64,000 bases of DNA from Bacteroidia bacterium (GTDB lineage: Bacteria; Bacteroidota; Bacteroidia; NS11-12g; UBA9320), in NCBI GenBank assembly GCA_018402155.1, contig JAGYJG010000001.1, positions 1,066,198 through 1,130,197 of the forward strand, read 5' to 3'. Shown here one piece after another: positions 1 to 9,238 of the stretch. Each line of letters begins with the position of its first letter. Within the stretch, counting starts at the first letter, position 1. A program made the translations under genes and the position numbers. Below the pieces are notes generated by a model that was given only the letters and a program-made list of their open reading frames with translations, was not told the DNA's origin and made no database searches.

Positions 1-33
1 TACCCTTCCCCTAAACGGTCTTCTTTTTTTCAA
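1..33 (-). CDS. infC: translation initiation factor IF-3, first codons only (probable)
   Basis: Six bases after the thrS stop a TTG opens a frame reading M-K-K-R-R-P-F-R-G-R-V, which runs off the left edge. In Bacteroidota thrS is very commonly followed by infC, rpmI and rplT, and IF-3 proteins there begin with a short Arg/Lys-rich peptide, so this is most simply the infC start. Only 11 residues are visible, so the identity rests on gene order and the basic N-terminus and not on any domain. Confidence 0.4.
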   Translation of the reverse strand, partial: MKKRRPFRGRV

Positions 34-39
34 GTATTT

Positions 40-1971
40 TTATTCTTTCGTTAACAATGAGTTGAAATAGGTAACAAACTCATCTAAATTAAATTTGCCG
101 ACGTCACCTTCACCTTGAACTCTAACCGAAACCTGCTGATTTTCAGACTCTTCTTCCCCTACAATTATCATTACAGGAATTTTGGTCGCCCAAGCATCAC
201 GGATTTTTCGGCCAATTTTCTCAGCCCTTTCATCTACAAGGCCGCGAATATCGTTTTTATTCAGGAATTTTAAAACTTTATCTGCATATTCATGATACTT
301 TTCACTAATAGGTAAAACAGCGACCTGCTCCGGGCTCAGCCAAAGTGGAAAATTACCGGCTGTATGTTCTATTAGTATTCCTATAAATCTCTCCATACTG
401 CCAAATGGTGCGCGGTGTATCATCACAGGTCTATGTTTCTCATTGTCTGGCCCAATATAATCTAAATCAAAACGCTCCGGTAGATTATAATCTACCTGTA
501 TGGTGCCTAGCTGCCAACTTCTACCCAGCGCATCTTTTACCATAAAATCTAGTTTTGGGCCATAAAAAGCAGCTTCACCGTATTCTGTCACAGTTTCCAT
601 ATCACGCTCAGCAGTAGCCTCTATTATAGCGCGCTCAGCCTTTTCCCAATTTTCATCAGACCCAATATATTTAGCTTTATTATTTGGGTCTCGCAGTGAT
701 ATTTGTGCTGTAAATTTTTCAAAACCTAGTTTTTTGAATACGTGCATTACCAAATCAATAACATCTACAAACTCTGATTTTAGCTGGTCGGGCGTACAAA
801 AAATATGCGCATCATCCTGCGTAAAACCTCGAACACGGGTTAGTCCATTCAGCTCTCCGCTCTGCTCATAGCGATATACTGTCCCAAACTCTGCTACGCG
901 ATATGGTAATTCACGGTAGCTTTTTGGCTTAAATTTAAAAATCTCGCAGTGGTGCGGACAATTCATTGGTTTTAGCAAAAACTCCTCATCTTCATTCGGT
1001 GTTTTTATGGGTTGAAAAGAATCTTCACCGTACTTCTCGTAGTGCCCAGAGGTGATGTACAATTCTTTTTTTCCAATATGGGGGGTTACTACTTGGTGGT
1101 ATCCACGCTCTATTTGCGCTTTTCGCATAAAACTTTCTAACCGCTCGCGTATGGCAGTACCTTTGGGAAGCCACAAGGGTAGCCCCGCTCCTACTTTCTC
1201 GCTAAAGGTAAATAATTCTAGCTCTTTTCCCAGCTTTCGGTGGTCTCTTCGCTTTGCCTCTTCTAGCAGTTCTAGGTGGTCTGTTAGCATTTTTGCTTTC
1301 GGAAAAGATACCCCGTATATACGTGTCAAGGTTTTGTTTTTTTCATCTCCTCGCCAATAGGCTGCAGCCACATTTAGCAGTTTGACCGCTTTTATATCTT
1401 TCGTATTGGGGATGTGTGGTCCTCTGCACAAATCAGTAAAGCTCCCTTGTGTATAAAAAGTGATGCTGCCGTCTTCTAGTCCATCTATCAATTCAAGCTT
1501 GTACTCGTCGCCTTTTTCTGAAAAGTACTGCGTGGCGTAAGTTTTACTCACTTCTGTTCTTATGTAGTCATTACCTTGACTAGCCAGTTCTTTCATTTTC
1601 TTTTCTACCTGCTCGAAATCATTGGAGGAAAAACTATGCTCACCAAAATCGACATCGTAGTAAAAGCCATTATCTATGGCCGGTCCTATGCCAAGTTTCA
1701 CCCCAGGGTATAGCGCTTCTAGAGCTTCGGCAAGCAGGTGAGAGCTACTGTGCCAAAATGTTTTTTTACCATCTAAATCATCAAATTTGAGCAAGGCAAG
1801 TCTAGAGTCCTCATTTATTGGTCTGTTCAAATCCCATACCTCATCATTTACTTTCGCACTTACTATGACACGGGCAAGTCCTTCACTTATACTTTTCGCC
1901 ACCTCTATGGCGGTACTTCCTTTTGGCACTTCGCGCACCGAGGCATCTGGTAATGTTATATTTATATTCAA
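40..1971 (-). CDS. thrS: threonyl-tRNA synthetase
   Basis: Charges tRNA-Thr with threonine in the cytoplasm. The 643-residue product has the full family layout: TGS domain (about 1-62), editing domain with H74-x3-H78 and the CRGPH segment near 182, class II catalytic core with the zinc-ligand region MNCPHH, motif 2 (around [13 protein letters not shown]) and motif 3 ([11 protein letters not shown]), and a C-terminal anticodon-binding domain beginning near VAVLPIS. The start is a TTG at 1971: the reading N-I-N-I-T-L-P-D matches the normal ThrRS N-terminus and no in-frame ATG lies upstream before the preceding gene. It follows the TPR lipoprotein gene by 29 bases on the same strand and probably shares its transcript, with infC expected downstream. 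Confidence 0.97.
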   Translation of the reverse strand: MNINITLPDASVREVPKGSTAIEVAKSISEGLARVIVSAKVNDEVWDLNRPINEDSRLALLKFDDLDGKKTFWHSSSHLLAEALEALYPGVKLGIGPAIDNGFYYDVDFGEHSFSSNDFEQVEKKMKELASQGNDYIRTEVSKTYATQYFSEKGDEYKLELIDGLEDGSITFYTQGSFTDLCRGPHIPNTKDIKAVKLLNVAAAYWRGDEKNKTLTRIYGVSFPKAKMLTDHLELLEEAKRRDHRKLGKELELFTFSEKVGAGLPLWLPKGTAIRERLESFMRKAQIERGYHQVVTPHIGKKELYITSGHYEKYGEDSFQPIKTPNEDEEFLLKPMNCPHHCEIFKFKPKSYRELPYRVAEFGTVYRYEQSGELNGLTRVRGFTQDDAHIFCTPDQLKSEFVDVIDLVMHVFKKLGFEKFTAQISLRDPNNKAKYIGSDENWEKAERAIIEATAERDMETVTEYGEAAFYGPKLDFMVKDALGRSWQLGTIQVDYNLPERFDLDYIGPDNEKHRPVMIHRAPFGSMERFIGILIEHTAGNFPLWLSPEQVAVLPISEKYHEYADKVLKFLNKNDIRGLVDERAEKIGRKIRDAWATKIPVMIIVGEEESENQQVSVRVQGEGDVGKFNLDEFVTYFNSLLTKE

Positions 1972-2000
1972 TCTGCTGTTATTTAGCGGTTTGCTGTATG

Positions 2001-3023
2001 TTATAATTTGCCAAGGCGAGCAAGCCCTTCTTTAGCGAGTGCAAAATTAGGGTCTATTTGCAAACATTTAGTATAATTTTCAATTGCTTGCGGTATATTG
2101 CCCTTAAGCTCCATACATTGTCCTATTCTATTATAGGATTTTGCCCCATCTGGCAAGAGTCTCACAGCTATCTTGAAGTGGTTTATTGCCTGATCATAGC
2201 TTCCTAGTTTTGCCAAAATGTTGCCTGCATTATAGTAGGCATTAAAACTTGTAGGATTGGCCTCTATCGTCTTTTGATAATCATTCATCGCTTTTTCATC
2301 GTCACCCATCTTCTGATGAAGCAATCCCCTTGAATAATATGCCTCACTACTTAGTGGGTCCGTGTTTATAGCTATTTCATAGTTTTCAAGTGCTTTATCG
2401 TTATTGCCTTTTTCCTCGTAAAGCATAGCGAGCTGTAGACTGCTATTATAATCCGATCCTAGTAAATTTATGGTCTTTTCAAAGAAATCTATAGACACAG
2501 CAGTGTCTCCAGCTTCTTTGTAGAGCATTGCACTATAAAAATGACCTTGAGCGTGCTGCGGACTTAAATTTAGGAGTTTACCAAACCTTATTTTTGCCTT
2601 GTCAAATTGGCGTACGAAGTATAAAAATTGTGCTGTTTTAAATATCGCATTAACATCATTTGGATTTACTTTTTCGGCCATTTCATAGTTTTCCAATGCT
2701 TTGGTTGTTTCATCATTGGCAAAGTAAGCATCACCCAGCAAGTAGTAGTAGTCGCACTTGTCGCCGTTTAGTGCTATCGCACTTTGATAGTCTAATATTG
2801 CTAGTTGGTGCCGTTTTTCTTTATTAAGGACCTCTGCACGCTGTATATAGTATTCCTCATTTTCTGGATTTTTATCTATTTTCTTACTCCATTCTCGTGC
2901 CTCTAAACTCAGGGTAGTATCTGAAGCTAGACTAGCTGTGTTAGTGCTAAACCAATGACAGCCGGTAGTAGATATTCCGTAAAAAAATAAAACCCCCAAC
3001 GCCATAAAAAAACTATTTTTCAT
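2001..3023 (-). CDS. TPR-repeat lipoprotein or exported protein
   Basis: A 340-residue protein with an N-terminal hydrophobic signal ending in T-T-G-C (near residue 22, a weak lipobox), followed by about eight tandem tetratricopeptide repeats covering nearly all of the rest (recurrent A-x-x-x-Y-x-x-A and D-P/N-P patterns). TPR solenoids bind proteins; the partner cannot be predicted. The ATG at 3023 is supported by a TACCTTCG -7 box at 3038-3031, seven bases upstream. It is the first gene of the TPR-thrS run, but a functional link to tRNA charging is not implied. Confidence 0.85.
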   Translation of the reverse strand: MKNSFFMALGVLFFYGISTTGCHWFSTNTASLASDTTLSLEAREWSKKIDKNPENEEYYIQRAEVLNKEKRHQLAILDYQSAIALNGDKCDYYYLLGDAYFANDETTKALENYEMAEKVNPNDVNAIFKTAQFLYFVRQFDKAKIRFGKLLNLSPQHAQGHFYSAMLYKEAGDTAVSIDFFEKTINLLGSDYNSSLQLAMLYEEKGNNDKALENYEIAINTDPLSSEAYYSRGLLHQKMGDDEKAMNDYQKTIEANPTSFNAYYNAGNILAKLGSYDQAINHFKIAVRLLPDGAKSYNRIGQCMELKGNIPQAIENYTKCLQIDPNFALAKEGLARLGKL

Positions 3024-3752
3024 AAAGATGCGAAGGTAAATAAAATGTGGATTGGATGGTATTCAATTGGCTTTTCATTTTTTATGCTGGGTAAATATCC
3101 TTACAACGAAGCTATTTTTTTGGTTAAATTCGGTTTTCGTATTGAAACTACAATATTAATACTGGTATTTGTGTGTATTTTGGCTACATACAAAAAGCCT
3201 ACCGCACAAATAGTGCACCTGCAAACAACCGGACAGAAAAAAGTAACTTAAACTATTATAAAAAGTCTAAATATAAAAAGTGAGTACATCGGCATAAAAC
3301 TATTTGAAGATTAGCAAGTGCGTACCGTTTGAAAGCCGAACAAGAAAAATGGTATATTTCTATTGTGGATGTAATTACAATGCTTACCTAAAGTATAAAT
3401 CCTATTGGCAGCAAATGAAACAAGACTAGTAGATGAAGGGAATGAAACCGCAATGAATTGTCACGGTTTAAAAATGCGGTAAGATACAGCCGTCACAGAA
3501 TAGCTTTTTCGCCTCCTCCAATCCATCCCACAGCACATTATTGAAATGTATAAATTCAACATGTTTCTACTTATTACAATCAGACTTGATTCAGAATTAC
3601 ATTTTGATGGACTTATCACCTAATAAAATCCGTTCAGATTCTACCCGATAGATATGTCTGCAAAGACCTTTATTTCACTATTTTGGAATTCTATACATTT
3701 TTTTTGAGAAAAGAGAGGTGAAATATGCCGAAGCTTTCTACTTTTGAACACT
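3024..3752. other. gene-free gap between TPR gene and hmgA
   Basis: About 730 bases with no convincing gene. A 68-codon frame (3045-3251, plus) is hydrophobic, but its start lies just outside the divergent -7 box and it has no family resemblance. The rest is broken by stops in all frames. No tRNA cloverleaf, terminator with a T-tract or long repeat was seen. It could be a decayed gene. Confidence 0.4.
3031..3038 (-). promoter_or_regulatory. -7 promoter box of the TPR gene
   Basis: Minus-strand TACCTTCG fits the Bacteroidota -7 consensus TAnnTTTG with one change and sits seven bases before the ATG, so the 5' leader would be only a few bases. No clear TTTG -33 element was seen. Confidence 0.45.
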
Positions 3753-4907
3753 ATGCCACACTACCACAAGCTAGGAACCATACCACCTAAAAGACACACG
3801 CAGTTTCGTAGACCAGACGGACAACTATATGCTGAAGAACTTTTTAGTACTGAAGGGTTTAGCAACAGCTATAGCCTGCTATATCATCACTACCCTCCTA
3901 CTGCTATACTCAAAGTGGACAAACCCATAGACCTGAAACCAGAGTTGGCTGGAGATATTGAAATGCTTCACCGCAGTTTTAAAAACTTTGACGTAGCTCC
4001 CAAAGACGACTATCTAGAAAGTAGAGTAATACTACTAACCAACAGTGATTTGCAGATCTGTATGTCTTGTCCGCGTAAAAGTATGACTGACTATTTTTAT
4101 AAAAATGGTGACAGCGATGAGGTAATATTTGTACACCAGGGCAGTGGCACCTGCCGTACAAACTACGGCGAGCTAAAATTTACATATGGAGACTACCTCA
4201 TAGTGCCACGTGGAGTGATATACCAAATGGAATTTGATACTGAAGACAATAAACTGCTGATAACAGAGAGCCACAGCCCTATACTATACCCCAGAAAATA
4301 TGTGAGTAAAACTGGGCAGTTGCTGGAGCACTCGCCCTATTGTGAGCGTGACATACAACAACCCAAAAACCTACAAACCGTCATACAAGAAGGTGAGTTT
4401 TTGATAAAAACCAAAAAAGAAGATAAACTCTATCCATATACCTACAAGTATCATCCGTTTTGCTTGATAGGATGGGACGGCACCCATTACCCGTTTATTT
4501 TCAGTATTCACGATTTTGAGCCCATAACAGGACGCATACACCTTCCCCCTCCAATACACCAAACTTTTGAAGGACACAACTTCGTGATTTGCAGTTTTGT
4601 ACCTCGCCTTTTTGATTATCACCCGCTGAGCATACCAGCACCGTATTGGCATAGCAATATTGATAGCGATGAAGTGATGTACTATGTAGATGGACAGTTT
4701 ATGAGCAAAGGCCATGTAGAAAAAGGCCAAATGAGCTTGCACCCTGGCGGTATACCACACGGTCCTACACCCGGAGCACAAGAGGCTAGCATTGGCAAAA
4801 AAGAAACGGGAGAATTGGCTGTTATGATAGATACTTTCAAACCGCTACGGGTGACAAAAGCTGCGCTCGACTTAGAGATAAAAGACTATCACCTCCATTG
4901 GCTATAG
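3753..4907 (+). CDS. hmgA: homogentisate 1,2-dioxygenase
   Basis: Cleaves the aromatic ring of homogentisate to maleylacetoacetate, the central step of tyrosine/phenylalanine catabolism. The 384-residue cupin protein opens with the family signature YHKLGTIPPKRHTQFR and carries the C-terminal iron-site regions (HSNIDSDEVMYY, then HPGGIPHGPTPG). This is the compact bacterial form, shorter than the human enzyme. The start is the ATG at 3753; a TTG three codons earlier (3744) is possible but less likely by family alignment. It stands alone: no hydroxyphenylpyruvate dioxygenase or fumarylacetoacetase is adjacent. Confidence 0.95.
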   Translation: MPHYHKLGTIPPKRHTQFRRPDGQLYAEELFSTEGFSNSYSLLYHHYPPTAILKVDKPIDLKPELAGDIEMLHRSFKNFDVAPKDDYLESRVILLTNSDLQICMSCPRKSMTDYFYKNGDSDEVIFVHQGSGTCRTNYGELKFTYGDYLIVPRGVIYQMEFDTEDNKLLITESHSPILYPRKYVSKTGQLLEHSPYCERDIQQPKNLQTVIQEGEFLIKTKKEDKLYPYTYKYHPFCLIGWDGTHYPFIFSIHDFEPITGRIHLPPPIHQTFEGHNFVICSFVPRLFDYHPLSIPAPYWHSNIDSDEVMYYVDGQFMSKGHVEKGQMSLHPGGIPHGPTPGAQEASIGKKETGELAVMIDTFKPLRVTKAALDLEIKDYHLHWL

Positions 4908-5032
4908 AGCACACCTCATAGGAAATAAAAAAGGACTGCAATGTGGCTAATAATTATACCACAAGTAAAATACGTGATTTATTAATTTTAATTAAAAAAA
5001 AAACGACTATCTGAGAGGTATACAAAATGACC

Positions 5033-5632
5033 TTAATCTACTCCTAGGTATTTGTGGGTTTGTAGACTAATTTGCCAATCAGGGTGTTGTAAAACGTAGT
5101 CAAAAATTATTTTTTCTGTCACTTTTCGCTTGTCCCATTCTGGTTGCAAAAAGAGTTTGCATGAGTGAGGCACCATATTTTGATGTGTTTCTGCCCAGGC
5201 AATGTCACTCTTGTTAAATACTACTACTTTTAGTTCATCTGCCATACTAGCGGCCTCTGCTATAGGTGCTTTAAATTTTTTGGGTGAAAATGTAACCCAA
5301 TCAAAAAAACCAATAAGCGGGTAGGCACCACTTGTCTCTATATGTATACTAAAGCCTTCTTTTCTAAATGCATTGGTTATTGCGGTAAGGTCATACATTG
5401 CAGGCTCACCGCCGGTGAGTATAAGAATTTTACTGGGATATTTTAACGCTTCTACTAGCAGAAAATCAACAGACAAATGCGGATGAATACTTGCGTCCCA
5501 ACTTTCTTTCACATCACACCAAACGCAGCCTACATCGCACCCTCCTAACCGAATAAAAAAGGCGGATTTGCCTGCATGTACTCCTTCTCCTTGAATAGAG
5601 TAGAAGTATTCCATTACGGGAAAAACGGTCAT
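5033..5632 (-). CDS. queE: 7-carboxy-7-deazaguanine synthase (radical SAM)
   Basis: Rearranges 6-carboxytetrahydropterin to 7-carboxy-7-deazaguanine in queuosine/preQ0 biosynthesis. The 199-residue protein has the N-terminal YSIQGEG motif for this family, the radical-SAM cysteines in GGCDVGCVWC (C-x3-C-x2-C) and the GGEP motif (LTGGEPAM) that contacts SAM. The start ATG (5632) overlaps the folD stop in an ATGA arrangement, so the two genes are translationally coupled. Other queuosine genes are not in this window. Confidence 0.93.
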   Translation of the reverse strand: MTVFPVMEYFYSIQGEGVHAGKSAFFIRLGGCDVGCVWCDVKESWDASIHPHLSVDFLLVEALKYPSKILILTGGEPAMYDLTAITNAFRKEGFSIHIETSGAYPLIGFFDWVTFSPKKFKAPIAEAASMADELKVVVFNKSDIAWAETHQNMVPHSCKLFLQPEWDKRKVTEKIIFDYVLQHPDWQISLQTHKYLGVD

Positions 5633-6504
5633 AGCTCTAATTTCTTTTTATAGCTTTTTAGTGTGTTGTGCAGCAGTCCGTAGCGCGTCATAGGTCCTAC
5701 ACCTCCAGGCACCGGAGTTATTGCACTACATTTTTCTTTTACGCTGTCATAGTCTACATCACCTTTTAGCTTATAGCCTGTAATGTTGTCCGCCTCTACA
5801 CGAGTTATTCCTACATCTATAACAGTAGCGCCTTCTTTAACCATATCTGCTCTCAAAAAACCAGGTAATCCCACTGCCACTATCACAATATCTGCGATTT
5901 TGGTATGTGCAGCAACATCTGTGGTATAGCGATGGCAAATGGTGACTGTTGCATCTCTTCCACCTTGGCTCATAAGTATGCTCATAGGTCTACCCACTAT
6001 ATTGCTTCGACCTATTACTACACAGTGTTTTCCCCTTGTTTCTATTCCATATTCCTCAAGCAATACAAGTACACCAAAAGGAGTTGCACTTATGTAGGTG
6101 TCCTCATTTATAGTAAGCTTACCCACATTTACAGTATGAAATCCGTCTACATCTATAGCTGGATTTATGCTTTCTATAATTTTATTGGCATTTATATGTT
6201 TAGGTACGGGCAACTGCACGATGAGTCCATCTATGTTCTCATTATTATTGATGGTATCTATCAAGCTTAGCAGCGCTTCTTCTGTGGTATCAGCTGGAAG
6301 CTGGTGTACAGTAGATTGAAAACCGACAAACTCACAATCCTTTTCTTTGCTGGCCACGTAGGTCTGGCTTGCACCATCCTCGCCCACAAGTATAGCTGCT
6401 AGGTGAGGAGCACGATGACCTTCTGCCAGTAGTGCTGCTACTTCCTCCTTCACCTTGCCTCGTAGCGATATAGCGAGTGCTTTTCCATCCAATATTGTTG
6501 TCAT
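5629..6504 (-). CDS. folD: methylenetetrahydrofolate dehydrogenase / cyclohydrolase
   Basis: Bifunctional one-carbon enzyme interconverting 5,10-methylene-, 5,10-methenyl- and 10-formyl-tetrahydrofolate. About 291 residues, with the substrate motif YVASKEKDCEFVG, the QLPVP loop, the nucleotide-binding VIGRSNIVGRP segment, and the C-terminal ITPVPGGVGPMT signature. The start is placed at the ATG at 6504 (MTTILDGK) and not at an upstream in-frame ATG (6561): a perfect TATTTTTG box at 6519-6512 lies seven bases before it, and the upstream residues do not belong to the family. First gene of the folD-queE pair. Confidence 0.95.
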   Translation of the reverse strand: MTTILDGKALAISLRGKVKEEVAALLAEGHRAPHLAAILVGEDGASQTYVASKEKDCEFVGFQSTVHQLPADTTEEALLSLIDTINNNENIDGLIVQLPVPKHINANKIIESINPAIDVDGFHTVNVGKLTINEDTYISATPFGVLVLLEEYGIETRGKHCVVIGRSNIVGRPMSILMSQGGRDATVTICHRYTTDVAAHTKIADIVIVAVGLPGFLRADMVKEGATVIDVGITRVEADNITGYKLKGDVDYDSVKEKCSAITPVPGGVGPMTRYGLLHNTLKSYKKKLEL

Positions 6505-6511
6505 GAGCCGG

Positions 6512-6519
6512 CAAAAATA
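6512..6519 (-). promoter_or_regulatory. -7 promoter box of folD-queE
   Basis: Minus-strand TATTTTTG matches TAnnTTTG exactly and lies seven bases upstream of the folD ATG. It decides the folD start and predicts a nearly leaderless mRNA. Confidence 0.5.
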
Positions 6520-6563
6520 TAACATATTATTGCTATTTTGAAGTCTAGCACAGAACTTCATCG

Positions 6564-6571
6564 TATTTTTG
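6564..6571 (+). promoter_or_regulatory. -7 promoter box of the 6582 lipoprotein gene
   Basis: Plus-strand TATTTTTG, an exact match to TAnnTTTG, ends ten bases before the ATG at 6582. It lies 45 bases from the divergent folD box, so the two promoters share a short intergenic region. Confidence 0.5.
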
Positions 6572-6581
6572 CCCTACATAC

Positions 6582-7277
6582 ATGAAAATTATCGGATTTT
6601 ATATCCTCCTATTCTTTGTAGCCCTTAGTTGCAAGAAAAATGAGATAGTACCCAATATTGATCATAGTTCAAAATACTACCCATTGGATACAGGGTATAC
6701 TTGGATATATTCGGTTGACAGTATTATTATGTACGGAAATGAAACAAAAGATACAGACACTCTTACCTACCTTGTGAAAAACCGTATCGTAAGTACGACC
6801 ATAGATGCTACTGGTACTTTAAATTACGTGGTAGAAAAAAGCATACAAACCGCTAAAACCAACCGTTTTGTATTCAACACCTTATTTACTATACGTAAAA
6901 CGCCCCTAGAGGTGGTATACAATGTTAACGACGCACGCATACCAATATTGATATTTCCAATCATCAGGTCAAAAGAATGGAACGGCAATATCTACAGCCA
7001 AAAAGATGAATGGAATATAGCTACGAGTAGTACTTATGAAGTAGAATGCAGGTATACAGAGGTGCATAAGCCACACTCAGTAAATGGCATTATGTATGAC
7101 AGCACCAGTAAAGTAACCCGACTTAAAGAAGAAAACGCAATAAATAGCCGATATGCTACGGAAGTGTACGCGGCCAATGTAGGTTTAGTTTCTAAATATT
7201 TTGAAAACATAGCCAACCAAAGCGACACTAAAGGTAGCAAATACACTTATGCACTTATATCATTTGAAAAATACTAA
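6582..7277 (+). CDS. hypothetical lipoprotein
   Basis: 231 residues starting with a lipoprotein signal ending A-L-S-C (Cys17) followed by KKNE. The mature part is predicted beta-rich, beginning YYPLDTGYTWIYSVDS, a pattern common to Bacteroidota lipoproteins of unknown function that begin with Y-P-L-x-x-G-x-x-W. No catalytic motif was recognised. The downstream subtilase gene starts 53 bases later on the same strand and may be cotranscribed. Confidence 0.75.
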   Translation: MKIIGFYILLFFVALSCKKNEIVPNIDHSSKYYPLDTGYTWIYSVDSIIMYGNETKDTDTLTYLVKNRIVSTTIDATGTLNYVVEKSIQTAKTNRFVFNTLFTIRKTPLEVVYNVNDARIPILIFPIIRSKEWNGNIYSQKDEWNIATSSTYEVECRYTEVHKPHSVNGIMYDSTSKVTRLKEENAINSRYATEVYAANVGLVSKYFENIANQSDTKGSKYTYALISFEKY

Positions 7278-7329
7278 TGTGCCACAAATTCACTAAAAAA
7301 AAGTAGCCCTCCACATATAATATAACGAA

Positions 7330-9009
7330 ATGAAATTCTACAAACTATCCTTAACCCTTTTAAGTAGCGCCTTGTATTGCACTACTATTTTTGCTCAAAC
7401 CAATACCTACTTGGTACAGTTTGTAGACAAAGAGCTAAAAGCGGATCCCAATGCGGTGCTAAGCCCAAAAAGTATAGACCGACGGGCAAAATTCAACATT
7501 CCTTTTACAGAAGAAGATTACCCGATAAATGTAGATTACATAGGTGCTTTGACAAAGTTAGACTCTACCTACTTGCGCTATACCCTAAAATGGCGCAACG
7601 GAGTAGTAGTAAACAGTACAAAAGAGGATTCTGCTCGTATAGCTGAACTTGTATTTGTAAAAAAAGTGTCTTATGTTGGTCAATCTGAACGCGCTATTGA
7701 GGTAGAAAACCCAGGTTTTGTAACGCCGGTATTGAAACTTAAAGAGAGCAGTATGAATACCAAAAATCTATCTAAAGATGACTACGGAGTAGCCTATACA
7801 CAAAACCAACAAATACAAGCAACGGATATGCATCTAGCAGGTTTTGATGGAAGTGGTGTTGTGGTGGCCATATTTGATGCCGGTTTTAATGCGATAGATA
7901 AAATTCCTTCCTTTTTGAAACATCAAGCAAATGGGCTCTTGACTTTTGGCTACGATGTAGCAGGCCTCGATAATGTACTCAATATAAAATACAACCACGG
8001 CACAGCGGTAACCTCAAGTGCAGGCGGGTACGATTTCGGAAAATACATAGGAAGTGCACCAAAAGCACAGTATATACTATTTAGAACAGAATATGAGGCT
8101 TCCGAGTATCCAATAGAGGAGCTAAACTGGTGTAAGGCAGCCGAACTTGCAGATAGTATCGGCGTAGATATCATTTCATCATCACTTGGCTACAACCAGT
8201 TTGATGATAAATCGCTTAGCTACTCTCATAAAAATTTAGACGGTAAAACTACCTACATCAGCCACGGTGCTCGTATTGCATCGCAAAAAGGAATAATTGT
8301 GCTCAATAGTGCTGGCAATTCGGGAGACAATGCTTGGCGAAAAATAGGTACCCCTGCAGATGTAGCCGCAGTGCTATCCGTAGGCGCCGTAGACGCAAAA
8401 GGAAAACCGGGCAGATTTACCAGCCACGGATACAATGCCCTAGGCGAAATAAAACCCGATATAGCCGCTATGGGAGTTTTGGCCTCTGTGGCTAGTCCCA
8501 AAGGCTCTTACTACCAAGGCTACGGCACTAGCTACTCTACACCAATTGCTGCTGGTGGGGTAGCTTGTTTGGTGCAGGCTTTTCCTGATGTGCATCCCGA
8601 AATCCTCAAAAAAGCTATTCGCCTAACTGCTAGCCATTCTCAGCACCCAGATTCGCTGAGGGGCTATGGTATAGCACAGTTTCTCACCGCTAAAGAATAC
8701 CTCAGTATGAGCCTAGTAAATTCACCAAAACAATTGCTTTCTCCTACTCAAAATGCCGTAAATATCTATACAGGAAATGCACTCAGCATTGAGTATGAAG
8801 TGTTGCAGCACAAAAAGTTTCTTTTGATATTTACTACAAAGAAAAAAGTGGCGCAAAGGCAAGATACCTGTCAAAATGGATTTTTCAGAATAAACCTTAA
8901 AGAAATTGGGTTAAAATGCTCAAAGCAATATACCTTAAAAGTAGTTTTGACTTCTCCAAATGAAACCTACCCATTAAAAAAGACCGACATATATAACTGC
9001 CAAAAGTAA
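7330..9009 (+). CDS. exported S8 subtilisin-like serine peptidase
   Basis: 559 residues with a signal peptide ending near IFAQ. The subtilase catalytic triad is visible in order: Asp in VVVAIFDAGFN (about 183), His in YNHGTAVTSS (about 224), Ser in GYGTSYSTPIAAGG (about 399), with the oxyanion Asn region at LNSAGNSGDN. An N-terminal propeptide-like segment (about 25-145) precedes the catalytic domain. The tail after residue 460 is a small beta-rich region, but it does not show the usual T9SS sorting-domain pattern (YPNP and terminal KLVK-like motif), so the route of export and retention is unclear. Probably degrades extracellular or periplasmic proteins. Confidence 0.9.
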   Translation: MKFYKLSLTLLSSALYCTTIFAQTNTYLVQFVDKELKADPNAVLSPKSIDRRAKFNIPFTEEDYPINVDYIGALTKLDSTYLRYTLKWRNGVVVNSTKEDSARIAELVFVKKVSYVGQSERAIEVENPGFVTPVLKLKESSMNTKNLSKDDYGVAYTQNQQIQATDMHLAGFDGSGVVVAIFDAGFNAIDKIPSFLKHQANGLLTFGYDVAGLDNVLNIKYNHGTAVTSSAGGYDFGKYIGSAPKAQYILFRTEYEASEYPIEELNWCKAAELADSIGVDIISSSLGYNQFDDKSLSYSHKNLDGKTTYISHGARIASQKGIIVLNSAGNSGDNAWRKIGTPADVAAVLSVGAVDAKGKPGRFTSHGYNALGEIKPDIAAMGVLASVASPKGSYYQGYGTSYSTPIAAGGVACLVQAFPDVHPEILKKAIRLTASHSQHPDSLRGYGIAQFLTAKEYLSMSLVNSPKQLLSPTQNAVNIYTGNALSIEYEVLQHKKFLLIFTTKKKVAQRQDTCQNGFFRINLKEIGLKCSKQYTLKVVLTSPNETYPLKKTDIYNCQK

Positions 9010-9127
9010 TTTATCAATACTGCTTTTTTAGTATTGCAGACTTCTTGAATTTTATATTAATTTAAGTCTTTACGGCACTATACTCGCATTTGAATACTAT
9101 TGAGATGCAAATTTTTGAAATCGTATT

Positions 9128-9159
9128 TGAGATACTATATTATGAAGTATAGTATCTCA
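9128..9159. terminator. strong inverted repeat between convergent genes
   Basis: A perfect 12-base inverted repeat (TGAGATACTATA at 9128-9139, its complement at 9148-9159) with an 8-base loop. It lies between the stops of the subtilase (plus) and the large adhesin-like gene (minus). It lacks an adjacent T-run, so it may be a factor-independent terminator of unusual form or an mRNA 3'-end stabiliser. Confidence 0.45.
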
Positions 9160-9238
9160 TGAAGAAATTATTTCTTTCGTTTTTTATGGGACACCTACCT
9201 CCCAAAATACGATTTATTTAAAATTAGCACTGAAATGT

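Noticed and set aside
3045-3251. 68-codon plus-strand frame with two hydrophobic stretches
   Set aside because: It starts just beside the divergent -7 box, has no family resemblance and no promoter of its own.
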